From Heliopora coerulea (lineage: Eukaryota > Cnidaria > Anthozoa > Scleralcyonacea > Helioporidae), in NCBI GenBank assembly GCA_030142905.1, contig JASJOG010000512.1, forward strand, positions 1-64,000: 64,000 nt of DNA, in the 5' to 3' direction. The translations under genes were made by a program, and so were the position numbers. The stretch's first letter is position 1. Every line of letters starts with the position of its first letter. The notes beneath the pieces were generated by a model. That model searched no databases. It saw only the letters and a program-made list of their open reading frames with translations, and had not been told where the DNA came from. This document shows positions 21,690 to 31,618 of the stretch, piece after piece.

Positions 21690-21918
21690 CATGTCTTAGC
21701 ATTTGCCTGCCACAATATGATTAGCGTCACTGTGCTTGTTATTTATCTCTGAAAATGTTGCAAGCTTTGAGACGAATTGTTAGCTCCATTAAACAATTTT
21801 GAAATTTACTTGTCACTTTTCTATTTAAAATGCCTATCCTTCGTATTATATGCTGGGCTCTGATATTTGTTACAGCTTTACGATTCCCGCCTGATGACTC
21901 TATCGCTGATATTATAAT
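21690..21918 (+). repeat. PLE terminal repeat, right copy
   Basis: 5' leader and first codons of the element in direct orientation, ending at the target duplication. It is the inverted partner of 15294-15485. Confidence 0.75.
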
Positions 21919-21927
21919 GATTTATAG
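21919..21927. repeat. Target-site duplication of PLE complex, right copy
   Basis: GATTTATAG, the second copy of the sequence at 15285-15293. Confidence 0.75.
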
Positions 21928-22080
21928 CTAAGTAAATTTACTCTATCCACGCAGGATCAGTCTTCTATTAATTTACTCTATATAACCATGGATGGTTTTC
22001 CTACTTCAAAGGGACACGTCCTGCCGCGAAAACGTTACTGAACATGTAATCTTTACCTTTCTTTCCAGCAATCCATATAT
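21928..22080. repeat. Degenerate EGF-array unit 1, middle part
   Basis: Matches the array intron (AATTTACTCTATCC, TTTACCTTTCTTTCCAGCAATCCATAT) between the PLE complex and the hAT-type MITE. Confidence 0.75.
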
Positions 22081-22088
22081 CTTATATA

Positions 22089-22966
22089 CAGTGTGGATTA
22101 TAACGGTCGGCAATCGGCTATTTGCCGAACAAAAATGCCGAATGGCCGATCAATTTTATTCTGCACGGACATCTTGACCGATCAAATAAAATACACAGTT
22201 TTCATCTAACTCAAAGGCCTATTTTTGATTAATACTGTTTAAAAAAACATAAAGCTACCAACTGTTAAATATTTGGATGGAAAATAGTGTACAGAAAGAA
22301 ACCTTGAGCTTTTCTTTTAGCAGACACATTTGACAGACTGCACTTATTTTGTTGTAGAAATCGCCATTTGAAAATTGAAATATTTAATTATCGAGCCCAG
22401 CCTACTCTCAGATTCCGCACCGTTTGCTCGCACGTGTAATTGCACGTAGAAGAAACACGTGCAGATCATGCAAAGTTTAAAGTTCAAATGCGTTTTTACA
22501 CGTGTATATTATAGTTCCATTTTTCCATTGCTATGGCCTCTAAGCGATCAATCGACGTTTCGGCTAGCGGTTCAGACAACCAGCCTAAGAAACCCAGGAG
22601 AACTATATCAGTAGCAACCTTTGCTACTGATATAGTTCTCCTCAATAACATTGGAAAAAATCTTGTGTTTATGTTCAATACTTTACAGAAAGGTGTTTAC
22701 GTTCCTATAAGCTATAAACAGTTAAGATTGTAGTTTTTACTTACATTTGTAAGTGTAACTTTCTCAGTTACTTTAAAGAACATTTTCATGAAAATTGAGG
22801 TGTATGACTTGTGTGACTTCATATTTTGTATTTATTATCATAACATAACTGACAAAAAAAAAAATTATTGGAAAGGCCGGCCGACCATTTTTAGCCAATG
22901 TCCGAGCAACTGTCGAGTTGACCGGACATTTGTCAGACCCAAGCAAAATCGTTATAATCCACACTG
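22089..22966. mobile_element. Non-autonomous hAT-type element (MITE), 878 bp
   Basis: The terminal inverted repeat CAGTGTGGATTATAACG is at both ends, and an exact 8-bp target duplication CTTATATA lies at 22081-22088 and 22967-22974. An 8-bp duplication and a CAGTG terminus point to hAT. A short frame beginning MASKRSIDVSASG at 22533 may be a relic of a transposase N-terminus; this is weak. A perfect 22-bp palindrome lies inside (22596-22642). Confidence 0.85.
22596..22642. repeat. Perfect 22-bp inverted repeat with 3-base loop
   Basis: AGGAGAACTATATCAGTAGC plus AA is followed by CCT and then its exact reverse complement. It would form a stable hairpin. Confidence 0.95.
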
Positions 22967-22974
22967 CTTATATA

Positions 22975-23869
22975 GCCGCGACGAGGACCATATCGTTCTT
23001 ACAAATACTCGAAATCTTTCAGCATAAATTAAGTATAACAAATATATTCTAAACAAATCAAAAAGAACTTTATACAAAAAAAAGCACCATATCTAAATAT
23101 CTTCAAATCGAACGAAATTCATCAGCATATTTTCTTTGAATTTTATTATTTCTATGAAATTAAAAGTTTCACCAGTACAATGACACTCTATAGTTTCTCG
23201 TATTTATTCTATATTTTTTACATCTCCTAATGCATAACTTTTCTGCCTTTTTTAAACACGGACAAAAGGAATATACCAAATACTTCATATTCGGATGCGA
23301 CCTCCATTAAAAATAACGGATATTATAGCTGTAAATGTAAGCCAGGTTCTACAGCAGACGGAAAAAAATGTACGAGTAATTCATTAGACTCAATACTATT
23401 CGCTCTAAATGATAATCCCACCACAAAATGTTTAAAAAAAATTACACTATTTACATATTTCCTTCCCTTTTATTTCTGTTTTAAGCTCTTCTAAGAAAAT
23501 TTTAGTGTTTGCCGATCTGTACGAACAGAAAAATAAAGATCGATGTAAAACCGAATAACGTGAGGTTTTTCTTACTAAAAGCAAATCAGGTTTACGTTAA
23601 CACCCGTTCGATATTAATCTTCGTCCCCCTGTAAAAAAATTCTATCCTGCCTATATAGCTTCACTGTAAATGAGATTTAAATTAAATCTGAAATTAACTA
23701 ACAAAAACGTTGTTTCTCATCTCTGCAAGTGGTTAATGAAAGATAACAAAAACCCGTTGCATTTTTATCATCCTTTTTACAAACGTCGTTTAACAATTAA
23801 TCTTAAAACTATATTTCTTGAACATCCACGAAATGGTTGACCGATAAAAGTCTTTTCAATTCCAGAAAA
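22975..23869. repeat. Degenerate EGF-array DNA (end of unit 1, unit 2)
   Basis: Sequence resembles the homogenised units but with many differences. Near 23870 it changes to near-identity with them, which marks the left edge of the homogenised block. Confidence 0.75.
23256..23375 (+). pseudogene. Degenerate EGF-like exon, array unit 2
   Basis: The stretch equivalent to the 120-bp exon has lost its splice acceptor (AA at 23254-23255 where other units have AG) and three of the six cysteines (the first reads DKR for DEC). The second half (NNGYYSCKCKPG ... GKKC) is still EGF-like and a GTAA donor follows at 23376. Exon length and phase are unchanged. It is 1310 bp from the next, intact exon. This copy is most likely skipped. 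Confidence 0.7.
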
Positions 23870-24565
23870 TTGATGCGACACTTTATCGCCGGTTATTCAA
23901 TTAACTCGATCTTTCAACGGCTAAGCGGTGGTGAGGACTTTCTAAAATCACCAAATTTAAAACAAGTCCACGTCACTTTTTCTTGTAAGAGGACAACAAC
24001 GAGAAGAAACTGGCCTGTTTCCGAAACTTTCCACTGCAAAGGAACTTTTTCTGTTATTTACTATTCCTAAAACGAGGAGAGGTCTCTCGCCAAACAAAGT
24101 TACGTTCCTAAATGTAACTTATAATTATGTAAATTTACACTATCCAGGAACAATCAGAATTTTATTAATTTACTCTACATAAGCATGGACGCTTTTCCTA
24201 CCTAAAAGGAAAGGTCCCACCGCGAAAAGGTTACTCAGCATGTAATCTTTACCTTTCCTTACCAGCAATCCATATTCTATTTTATAAGGGCGACGACCGT
24301 TATTTCTATCCTGCTGATGGTCAAAATCTTTCAGTACAAATTAATTACGACAAGTATATTCTAAAGAAGCCAAACAACAGTTGAAACAGGAGAAACGCTG
24401 TATCTAGTGAGCTTTAAAGTGCACGCAATTAATCCGCATATTTTCTTCGAATTTTTCGGTTTAATCGATCTTAAAAAGTTCGTCACACCACTAGATCTTT
24501 GCAGTTGTTCCTATTCATTCTACATTCTTATCAAATCTACACGTATAATTATTTTTACCTTTTAG

Positions 24566-24685
24566 ACATAGACGAATGTAAGAATACAAGTGTTTGTCAT
24601 TCGAATGCTTCCTGCACTAACTCTAATGGATCGTTTAGCTGTGCATGCAACACAGGATTCACAGGAGATGGAAAAAAATGCACCG
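24566..24685 (+). CDS. Calcium-binding EGF exon 3 of the array (type A)
   Basis: The exon is bounded by TTTTTACCTTTTAG and GGTAATTC. It is 120 bp in phase 1-1, so any number of copies can be joined without frame change. It encodes (D)IDECKNTSVCHSNASC ... FSCACNTGF ... GKKCTG: six cysteines, the DIDE calcium-ligand start, and a C-x-N-x4-F-x-C pattern that is the consensus for Asp/Asn hydroxylation in cbEGF domains. The domain is extracellular; tandem cbEGFs form rod-like parts of matrix or receptor proteins. The remainder of the host gene is not in the window, so its identity is unknown. Confidence 0.88.
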
Positions 24686-25876
24686 GTAATTCTTTGCACT
24701 CAATTTTATTCACTGTAAGTGATCATCGCAGCACGAAGCGTTTCCATAAAATACCACTGCTTACATCCCTCCCTCACTTTTCTTTCTGTTTCGAGCTCTT
24801 CTGAGAAAATTTTAATCCTTGCCGTTCTATACGAACAGAAAAATAAAGATGGATGTAAAACCGAATCAAGTGAGATTTCTCTTACTGAAAGCACTTCAGG
24901 TTTAAGTTATCATTACGTTCGATGTTAATCTTCGTCCCGCCGCAAAGAAATTCTTCACTCCCTATATAGTTTCACTGTAAAGGACATTTAAATTAAATGT
25001 CAAATTACCAGACGAAAACATTGTTTCTCATCGATGTAAGTGGTTAATGAAAGATAACAAGAATCCGTTCTACTTTTATGGTCATTTTTTCAAATGTCAT
25101 CAAACAATTAATCTTCGAACTACATTTCTTGAACATCCGGGAAAAGGTGGACGGATAAAAGCCTCCTCATTTCTGCAAAATTGATGCGACACTTTATCGC
25201 CGATTATTCAATTAACTCGATCTTTCAACGGCTAAGCGGTGGTGAGGACTTTCTAAAATCACCAAATTTAAAACAAGTCCACGTCACTTTTTCTTGTAAG
25301 AGGACAACAACGAGAAGAAACTGGCCTGTTTCCGAAACTTTCCACTGCAAAGGAACTTTTTCTGTTATTTACTATTCCTAAAACGAGGAGAGGTCTCTCG
25401 CCAAACAAAGTTACGTTCCTAAATGTAACTTATAATTATGTAAATTTACACTATCCAGGAACAATCAGAATTTTATTAATTTACTCTACATAAGCATGGA
25501 CGCTTTTCCTACCTAAAAGGAAAGGTCCCACCGCGAAAAGGTTACTCAGCATGTAATCTTTACCTTTCCTTACCAGCAATCCATATTCTATTTTATAAGG
25601 GCGACGACCGTTATTTCTATCCTGCTGATGGTCAAAATCTTTCAGTACAAATTAATTACGACAAGTATATTCTAAAGAAGCCAAACAACAGTTGAAACAG
25701 GAGAAACGCTGTATCTAGTGAGCTTTAAAGTGCACGCAATTAATCCGCATATTTTCTTCGAATTTTTCGGTTTAATCGATCTTAAAAAGTTCGTCACACC
25801 ACTAGATCTTTGCAGTTGTTCCTATTCATTCTACATTCTTATCAAATCTACACGTATAATTATTTTTACCTTTTAG

Positions 25877-25996
25877 ACATAGACGAATGTAAGAATACAA
25901 GTGTTTGTCATTCGAATGCTTCCTGCACTAACTCTAATGGATCGTTTAGCTGTGCATGCAACACAGGATTCACAGGAGATGGAAAAAAATGCACCG
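25877..25996 (+). CDS. Calcium-binding EGF exon 4 (type A)
   Basis: Identical in sequence and splice signals to the exon at 24566; one 1311-bp period downstream. Confidence 0.88.
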
Positions 25997-27187
25997 GTAA
26001 TTCTTTGCACTCAATTTTATTCACTGTAAGTGATCATCGCAGCACGAAGCGTTTCCATAAAATACCACTGCTTACATCCCTCCCTCACTTTTCTTTCTGT
26101 TTCGAGCTCTTCTGAGAAAATTTTAATCCTTGCCGTTCTATACGAACAGAAAAATAAAGATGGATGTAAAACCGAATCAAGTGAGATTTCTCTTACTGAA
26201 AGCACTTCAGGTTTAAGTTATCATTACGTTCGATGTTAATCTTCGTCCCGCCGCAAAGAAATTCTTCACTCCCTATATAGTTTCACTGTAAAGGACATTT
26301 AAATTAAATGTCAAATTACCAGACGAAAACATTGTTTCTCATCGATGTAAGTGGTTAATGAAAGATAACAAGAATCCGTTCTACTTTTATGGTCATTTTT
26401 TCAAATGTCATCAAACAATTAATCTTCGAACTACATTTCTTGAACATCCGGGAAAAGGTGGACGGATAAAAGCCTCCTCATTTCTGCAAAATTGATGCGA
26501 CACTTTATCGCCGATTATTCAATTAACTCGATCTTTCAACGGCTAAGCGGTGGTGAGGACTTTCTAAAATCACCAAATTTAAAACAAGTCCACGTCACTT
26601 TTTCTTGTAAGAGGACAACAACGAGAAGAAACTGGCCTGTTTCCGAAACTTTCCACTGCAAAGGAACTTTTTCTGTTATTTACTATTCCTAAAACGAGGA
26701 GAGGTCTCTCGCCAAACAAAGTTACGTTCCTAAATGTAACTTATAATTATGTAAATTTACACTATCCAGGAACAATCAGAATTTTATTAATTTACTCTAC
26801 ATAAGCATGGACGCTTTTCCTACCTAAAAGGAAAGGTCCCACCGCGAAAAGGTTACTCAGCATGTAATCTTTACCTTTCCTTACCAGCAATCCATATTCT
26901 ATTTTATAAGGGCGACGACCGTTATTTCTATCCTGCTGATGGTCAAAATCTTTCAGTACAAATTAATTACGACAAGTATATTCTAAAGAAGCCAAACAAC
27001 AGTTGAAACAGGAGAAACGCTGTATCTAGTGAGCTTTAAAGTGCACGCAATTAATCCGCATATTTTCTTCGAATTTTTCGGTTTAATCGATCTTAAAAAG
27101 TTCGTCACACCACTAGATCTTTGCAGTTGTTCCTATTCATTCTACATTCTTATCAAATCTACACGTATAATTATTTTTACCTTTTAG

Positions 27188-27307
27188 ACATAGACGAATG
27201 TAAGAATACAAGTGTTTGTCATTCGAATGCTTCCTGCACTAACTCTAATGGATCGTTTAGCTGTGCATGCAACACAGGATTCACAGGAGATGGAAAAAAA
27301 TGCACCG
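27188..27307 (+). CDS. Calcium-binding EGF exon 5 (type A)
   Basis: Identical to the two preceding exons. It is the last before the Polinton, which sits in the intron that follows. Confidence 0.88.
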
Positions 27308-28408
27308 GTAATTCTTTGCACTCAATTTTATTCACTGTAAGTGATCATCGCAGCACGAAGCGTTTCCATAAAATACCACTGCTTACATCCCTCCCTCACT
27401 TTTCTTTCTGTTTCGAGCTCTTCTGAGAAAATTTTAATCCTTGCCGTTCTATACGAACAGAAAAATAAAGATGGATGTAAAACCGAATCAAGTGAGATTT
27501 CTCTTACTGAAAGCACTTCAGGTTTAAGTTATCATTACGTTCGATGTTAATCTTCGTCCCGCCGCAAAGAAATTCTTCACTCCCTATATAGTTTCACTGT
27601 AAAGGACATTTAAATTAAATGTCAAATTACCAGACGAAAACATTGTTTCTCATCGATGTAAGTGGTTAATGAAAGATAACAAGAATCCGTTCTACTTTTA
27701 TGGTCATTTTTTCAAATGTCATCAAACAATTAATCTTCGAACTACATTTCTTGAACATCCGGGAAAAGGTGGACGGATAAAAGCCTCCTCATTTCTGCAA
27801 AATTGATGCGACACTTTATCGCCGATTATTCAATTAACTCGATCTTTCAACGGCTAAGCGGTGGTGAGGACTTTCTAAAATCACCAAATTTAAAACAAGT
27901 CCACGTCACTTTTTCTTGTAAGAGGACAACAACGAGAAGAAACTGGCCTGTTTCCGAAACTTTCCACTGCAAAGGAACTTTTTCTGTTATTTACTATTCC
28001 TAAAACGAGGAGAGGTCTCTCGCCAAACAAAGTTACGTTCCTAAATGTAACTTATAATTATGTAAATTTACACTATCCAGGAACAATCAGAATTTTATTA
28101 ATTTACTCTACATAAGCATGGACGCTTTTCCTACCTAAAAGGAAAGGTCCCACCGCGAAAAGGTTACTCAGCATGTAATCTTTACCTTTCCTTACCAGCA
28201 ATCCATATTCTATTTTATAAGGGCGACGACCGTTATTTCTATCCTGCTGATGGTCAAAATCTTTCAGTACAAATTAATTACGACAAGTATATTCTAAAGA
28301 AGCCAAACAACAGTTGAAACAGGAGAAACGCTGTATCTAGTGAGCTTTAAAGTGCACGCAATTAATCCGCATATTTTCTTCGAATTTTTCGGTTTAATCG
28401 ATCTTAAA

Positions 28409-28414
28409 AAGTTA
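28409..28414. repeat. Polinton target-site duplication, left copy
   Basis: AAGTTA; the pre-insertion sequence in sister units is AAGTTC, so this copy has one substitution. Confidence 0.85.
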
Positions 28415-28724
28415 AGTAGTCAATAATATGGGGATTCAGGGACAATTTTTCCAACATCGCTTCGCTGAGAACTTCGTTCGATCACTTCCGGTCACTTCCG
28501 TTCTCTTCCAGGAATTTGTTAACGTTACCGGGAATTTCAACACATTTTAAAAATGGGTCAAAATTTTTCAAAGTGTCACAGGGGAATAACCTTAACATTA
28601 CAAATATTCCAAACATTCCATACATGCTCAATCTCCGTAACAACTAGCCTTGCTCGATGTCAACAAAAAAACTATTTTCGGTTTGCTCAGTTGTTAGGGA
28701 GATTAGGCATGTATGGAATGCGGG
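28415..28724 (+). repeat. Polinton terminal inverted repeat, left
   Basis: 310 bp that align without gaps to the reverse complement of 45378-45687, with seven mismatches counted by eye (about 98% identity). A weaker inner match (CGAAGCGGTTTTAAG near 28774-28790 against 45287-45305) suggests that the repeat once extended further. Confidence 0.93.
28614..28720. repeat. Hairpin inside the left Polinton terminal repeat
   Basis: 32-nt arms (28614-28645 and 28689-28720, starting CATTCCATACATGC and ending GCATGTATGGAATG) pair with three mismatches around a 43-nt loop. The same structure is at 45382-45488. It may be a polymerase or terminal-protein recognition structure; that is inference. Confidence 0.85.
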
Positions 28725-28855
28725 AAAAGCCCCTCAACGACTGGTGGGGGAATTACCTTTTTTGACAGAACCGAAGGTCCACACGAAGCGGTTTTAAGGA
28801 AACTCTAATAACACTATAAATATAAATTGATTCTAAGAATTTTGTTTTAAATAAA

Positions 28856-29065
28856 ATGTATGATATAGTTTTAAGAAATACTAATAGATATTTATTTACA
28901 ATATGTAAAAAATGCTTGAAAATTCTAAATTTTTACCTAAGATTTAGTAAATTGTTTAGATTTTTTTGGAATAATGTTTTTAAACTTTATATTTATATTT
29001 CAGAACCTAGAACATTTCGATGTAAAATTTGCGGAAAAATTAGTTATTATCAAAATTTAATATAA
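28856..29065 (+). CDS. Small Polinton protein with two CxxC pairs
   Basis: The frame gives 69 residues. It starts directly after TTTTAAATAAA, the motif found at the other starts of this element, which is the main reason to accept it. Two cysteine pairs (CKKC near residue 18 and CKIC near residue 56) could bind zinc. It is followed after 4 bp by the next gene. I do not recognise a family; it may be a chance frame in AT-rich DNA. Confidence 0.4.
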   Translation: MYDIVLRNTNRYLFTICKKCLKILNFYLRFSKLFRFFWNNVFKLYIYISEPRTFRCKICGKISYYQNLI

Positions 29066-29069
29066 ATAA

Positions 29070-29459
29070 ATGGATAATTGTATTTCAAAAACAAAAAGTA
29101 AAAATAATACACACGATTCAAGTATTGAAAATCATATTGAAAATAATATTAAAAATAATGATACAAATTTGGATATAAATCTTCACGGGTATCCACCAAT
29201 AAATTTTAGAAAAGTTAAAAAAAGTGGTTTTAGAATTGGCGCTCATGTTGATATTGGTTTTAAAGATTTTGAAGCTGGAGCAACTTTTGGAAGAAATTCT
29301 ATTCAAGAAATTAATTTTTCAGAAAATAATAATCATTTAAAATTACTAAAATCTTTTGAAAATGAAGATAAAAATGATACAGAAAAAGATAAAATAATTG
29401 CCTCATTAATTAATTTAAAAAACGAACAAAATACAAAACCACAAAAAGAAGATAATTAA
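29070..29459 (+). CDS. Polinton hypothetical protein, Asn/Asp-rich
   Basis: 129 residues from ATG directly after TATAAATAA, the element's start motif. The N-terminal third is polar and Asn-rich; the centre has GFRIGAHVDIGFKDFEAGATFG, glycine-rich and possibly beta-structured; the C-terminus is charged. There is no signal peptide or membrane segment. It lies next to the left terminal repeat, pointing inward. Family unknown. Confidence 0.6.
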   Translation: MDNCISKTKSKNNTHDSSIENHIENNIKNNDTNLDINLHGYPPINFRKVKKSGFRIGAHVDIGFKDFEAGATFGRNSIQEINFSENNNHLKLLKSFENEDKNDTEKDKIIASLINLKNEQNTKPQKEDN

Positions 29460-29497
29460 TTTTGTAATTTTATAATAAAATTATATTATAAAATTAT

Positions 29498-30040
29498 TTA
29501 ATCACTTGTTGAAGGTTGATCATTTGATTTTTTACTTTGTTTTTTAATAACATGTTTTCCAACCGTTACTCCACCAGACAATATTCCTAAATATGGTAAA
29601 TATGGTGATAGTTTTTCAACCACAGATTTAACATCTCTTTTTAATAATTTATCTTTAACCAGTTCTTTTTCCAATTCTTCGCTGCTTTCAATTGCTTCTA
29701 ACCCTCCTAATAAATCTGCAAATTTACTAATTAATAAATCTGTTAAAAATACGTTTGCTTTTTCTGCTTGTTTTACCTCATATTCAGCATAAATTTTTGA
29801 TATAACCTTATCACTTGATTTTTTCAAATTTTGTACTGATTGACTAATTTCCCCATCTTCAGACAATTTTATCAATTCTTCGCGTTTTTTCATTACTTCT
29901 TTTTTCACAGAGTTCGCTCTGCTCTCATCTTGCGTTTGCTTTTCTTCACCACTTGCAGCTTCGCTGCGGAGAGCTTCGCTCGATGCGGTTGTGCTTGTCT
30001 CAATTTGCGGTACTTCTATATGTTCACTATTTTCACTCAT
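29498..30040 (-). CDS. Polinton hypothetical protein with C-terminal hydrophobic segment
   Basis: 180 residues. The start at 30040 is preceded by GGTTATAAAATAA, the element's start motif, which overlaps the final codons of the packaging ATPase (stop TGA at 30033 overlaps this ATG region). The N-terminal third is acidic and rich in Ser/Thr/Glu (ASSEALRSEAASGEEK), encoded by GC-rich DNA (29940-29990). The middle is helical and charged. Near the end VEKLSPYLPYLGILSGGVTV may be a membrane or interface segment. It is the last gene of the minus-strand block that holds capsid and ATPase, so a virion role is plausible but unproven. Confidence 0.6.
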   Translation of the reverse strand: MSENSEHIEVPQIETSTTASSEALRSEAASGEEKQTQDESRANSVKKEVMKKREELIKLSEDGEISQSVQNLKKSSDKVISKIYAEYEVKQAEKANVFLTDLLISKFADLLGGLEAIESSEELEKELVKDKLLKRDVKSVVEKLSPYLPYLGILSGGVTVGKHVIKKQSKKSNDQPSTSD

Positions 30041-30503
30041 TTATTTTATAACCAAATGGAAAAATTAAATTAATTTCTAATCTTGAATATTTTTTTGTTT
30101 TCAAAGTTTCTAAAATTTTTTCCAATTCTTTGCGGTCACCTAAATCTAAATATTCTTGAATTATTGTAGCCATATCTTTTTTATTCGGATTATAAAATGT
30201 AACCAACTTTGAAATATTTTCTCTAAATGGTTTAGCAATAGATGTAAATTGTTGTGTTATAACTACAACAGAAAGATTATAATGTCTAGCGCTAAATCCC
30301 AATTTAACCAATTCACTTGTTCTATTTTTAACATTTTTTCCACTTGCACAATCATCCAATATGATTAAACTTTTACTTCCTTTTGAAAAGTCAACTATAA
30401 ATTTTAACCAATCTTCAACATTATCTTGGTCACAAGGAATAGCAATAAAATCTTCATCTTTATCATATTTCCAATTTTCATAAGTTTTATTCCATTCAAA
30501 TGT
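30033..30503 (-). pseudogene. Packaging ATPase (A32/FtsK-HerA type), N-terminal half lost
   Basis: The open frame begins at a TFEWNKTYENW segment and runs 156 codons. It has a Walker B motif (KSLIILDDCASG), then an RxxELVKLGFSARHYNLSVVVITQQ stretch with the sensor-like glutamines typical of Polinton and virophage genome-packaging ATPases. The Walker A P-loop, which should precede these, is absent: the frame meets TAG at 30504-30506 and beyond this the DNA encodes the capsid protein. Hence a deletion fused the two genes. Without the P-loop it cannot hydrolyse ATP. It ends overlapping the start of the next gene. Confidence 0.85.
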
Positions 30504-31593
30504 CTAATGTTCTTAAATGTTCATCTAATGTTCTTAAATCAATACATAATGCGAAAGAATCTTTGTAGAATTTTTCAATATCCATAACTGCATCACAGTC
30601 AAAATAATTACAACGAAATATTCTAAGTGCTTCTTCAAAAAATCTTCTTTTCGGAAAACCTTGGGAATATATGCTATTTGGTACTCCTTCAACACTAATT
30701 TTGACGTCTGTTATATTTGGATAAACAAATTGTTCACTATCTGTTACAGTTTTATTTCTAAATAGCAACACAACTGCTTTCATACTTTTCCGTGGGATAT
30801 TTATGGTTTCATTGTGTAAAGTCGCATCTTTATCCCATTCTACTGTTTTCATCAAAGTTACATAATTATATGATAGTGATCTTCCAGTAGTGTAATTTGT
30901 TAAAACATCAACTGCTAAATCTTGGTTTTCAATCGTTTCATATTCCAATTCTAAATTTTCTAATTTGTATCCGCCAACACTTTCACCACTTTGTGCTATC
31001 ATAATTTCACTTGCTTTTGGGAAAGTTAAAATATATTGAAAATTATTAATCATTCCATAAGGAGCATATAGCCCATGATCTGATAGTATTTTTTCCAATT
31101 TTAAGCACTGTTTTGTACCATAAATATCAAACATTAGTTTATCAGAAACTTTTTCTGCGCTTCCACTTGTTGCTCCAGAGTCATCTTTTGAAATTAATTT
31201 TCTAAGGTTTTCTCTAGCGATTCCATATTCAACCATGTCAGCTCTTTCGGATTCAGGTTTCCAAAGATCTTTGTAAATTTCCAAAAGAGATTCTCCGCTA
31301 TTATCATAAACAATTTCACCAGCAAATTTAACGACTAGTCTTTTCTTTAACAATTTTGATAAATTATTTAAAAACCATGACTTTGTATTTGAATTTCTAA
31401 AATTAAATAACAATCTTAATGAATCGGGTACAAGACACAAATTAGGGTTTAATTTTGGGATATCTATATAAAGGTCTTCTTCTGGATTTACTGAATTTGG
31501 ATTTAAAGTTACAACATGTCTTGTTCTGATTCCTTTAATATCACTCATTTTGGATCTTTTATATCCTGGGTATAGTTCGTTTATTCTATTCAT
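30496..31593 (-). pseudogene. Major capsid protein (double jelly-roll type), C-terminus lost
   Basis: 365 residues. The pattern LYIDIPKLNPNLCLVPDSLRLLF, a YKDLW-ER segment near residue 127 (IYKDLWKPESERADMV), VEGVPNSIYSQGF near residue 305 and DLRTLDE near the end is what I know from Polinton major capsid proteins. The assignment is by pattern and by position between integrase and ATPase. The final stretch repeats HLRTLD and then stops; the family continues further, so roughly the last tens of residues are missing. The lost DNA also removed the ATPase start. A 16-bp direct repeat (30503-30518, 30524-30539) marks the join. The start follows a TATAATAAAAA motif. Confidence 0.75.
30503..30539. 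repeat. 16-bp direct repeat at the capsid-ATPase deletion join
   Basis: TCTAATGTTCTTAAAT occurs at 30503-30518 and 30524-30539, spaced by 21 bp. Such a short local duplication at a deletion join is typical of error-prone end joining with templated filling. Confidence 0.85.
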
Positions 31594-31618
31594 TTTTTAT
31601 TATATAAAAAAAATTTTT

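Larger units (their letters stand above)
15294..21918 (+). mobile_element. Composite Penelope-like insertion with inverted ends
   Basis: The left end (15294-about 15485) is the reverse complement of the right end (about 21690-21918): shared landmarks are ATGTTGCAAGCTTTG, CCATTAAACAA, AAATGCCTATCCTT and GCTGGGCTCTGATATTTG. A third, direct copy lies at 15505-15620 and runs into the coding region, and an inverted copy of the element 3' end lies at about 21430-21510. Inside are one decayed PLE (15535-17999), a fragment of a second PLE family (18066-18761) and unassigned DNA. The whole is flanked by GATTTATAG. Confidence 0.8.
23870..28414 (+). repeat. Homogenised EGF-exon tandem array, left block (about 3.5 units)
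   Basis: Units of 1311 bp are nearly identical over exon and intron. All three exons here carry the type A form (codons for GKKC; GAAAGATAAC and TTTATGGTCA in the intron). The block ends at the Polinton target duplication (28409-28414). Confidence 0.93.

Noticed and set aside
24499..24804. Recurring ~101-codon open frame in each array unit that starts in the intron and runs through the EGF exon
   Set aside because: The exon is bounded by good AG and GT signals and phase 1 ends; the open frame outside it is hydrophobic intron read-through.
24820..24901. Possible second exon per unit (DGCKTESSEISLTES region between an AG and a GT)
   Set aside because: Entering in phase 1 gives an immediate stop, the donor is weak, and the degenerate unit at 23530-23575 carries a stop in the same frame.
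25181..25381. Recurring 66-codon open frame (ending TFSVIYYS) in each unit
   Set aside because: It repeats because the whole unit repeats. The degenerate unit at 15155-15240 has different residues and breaks, and no splice-bounded exon or domain is apparent.
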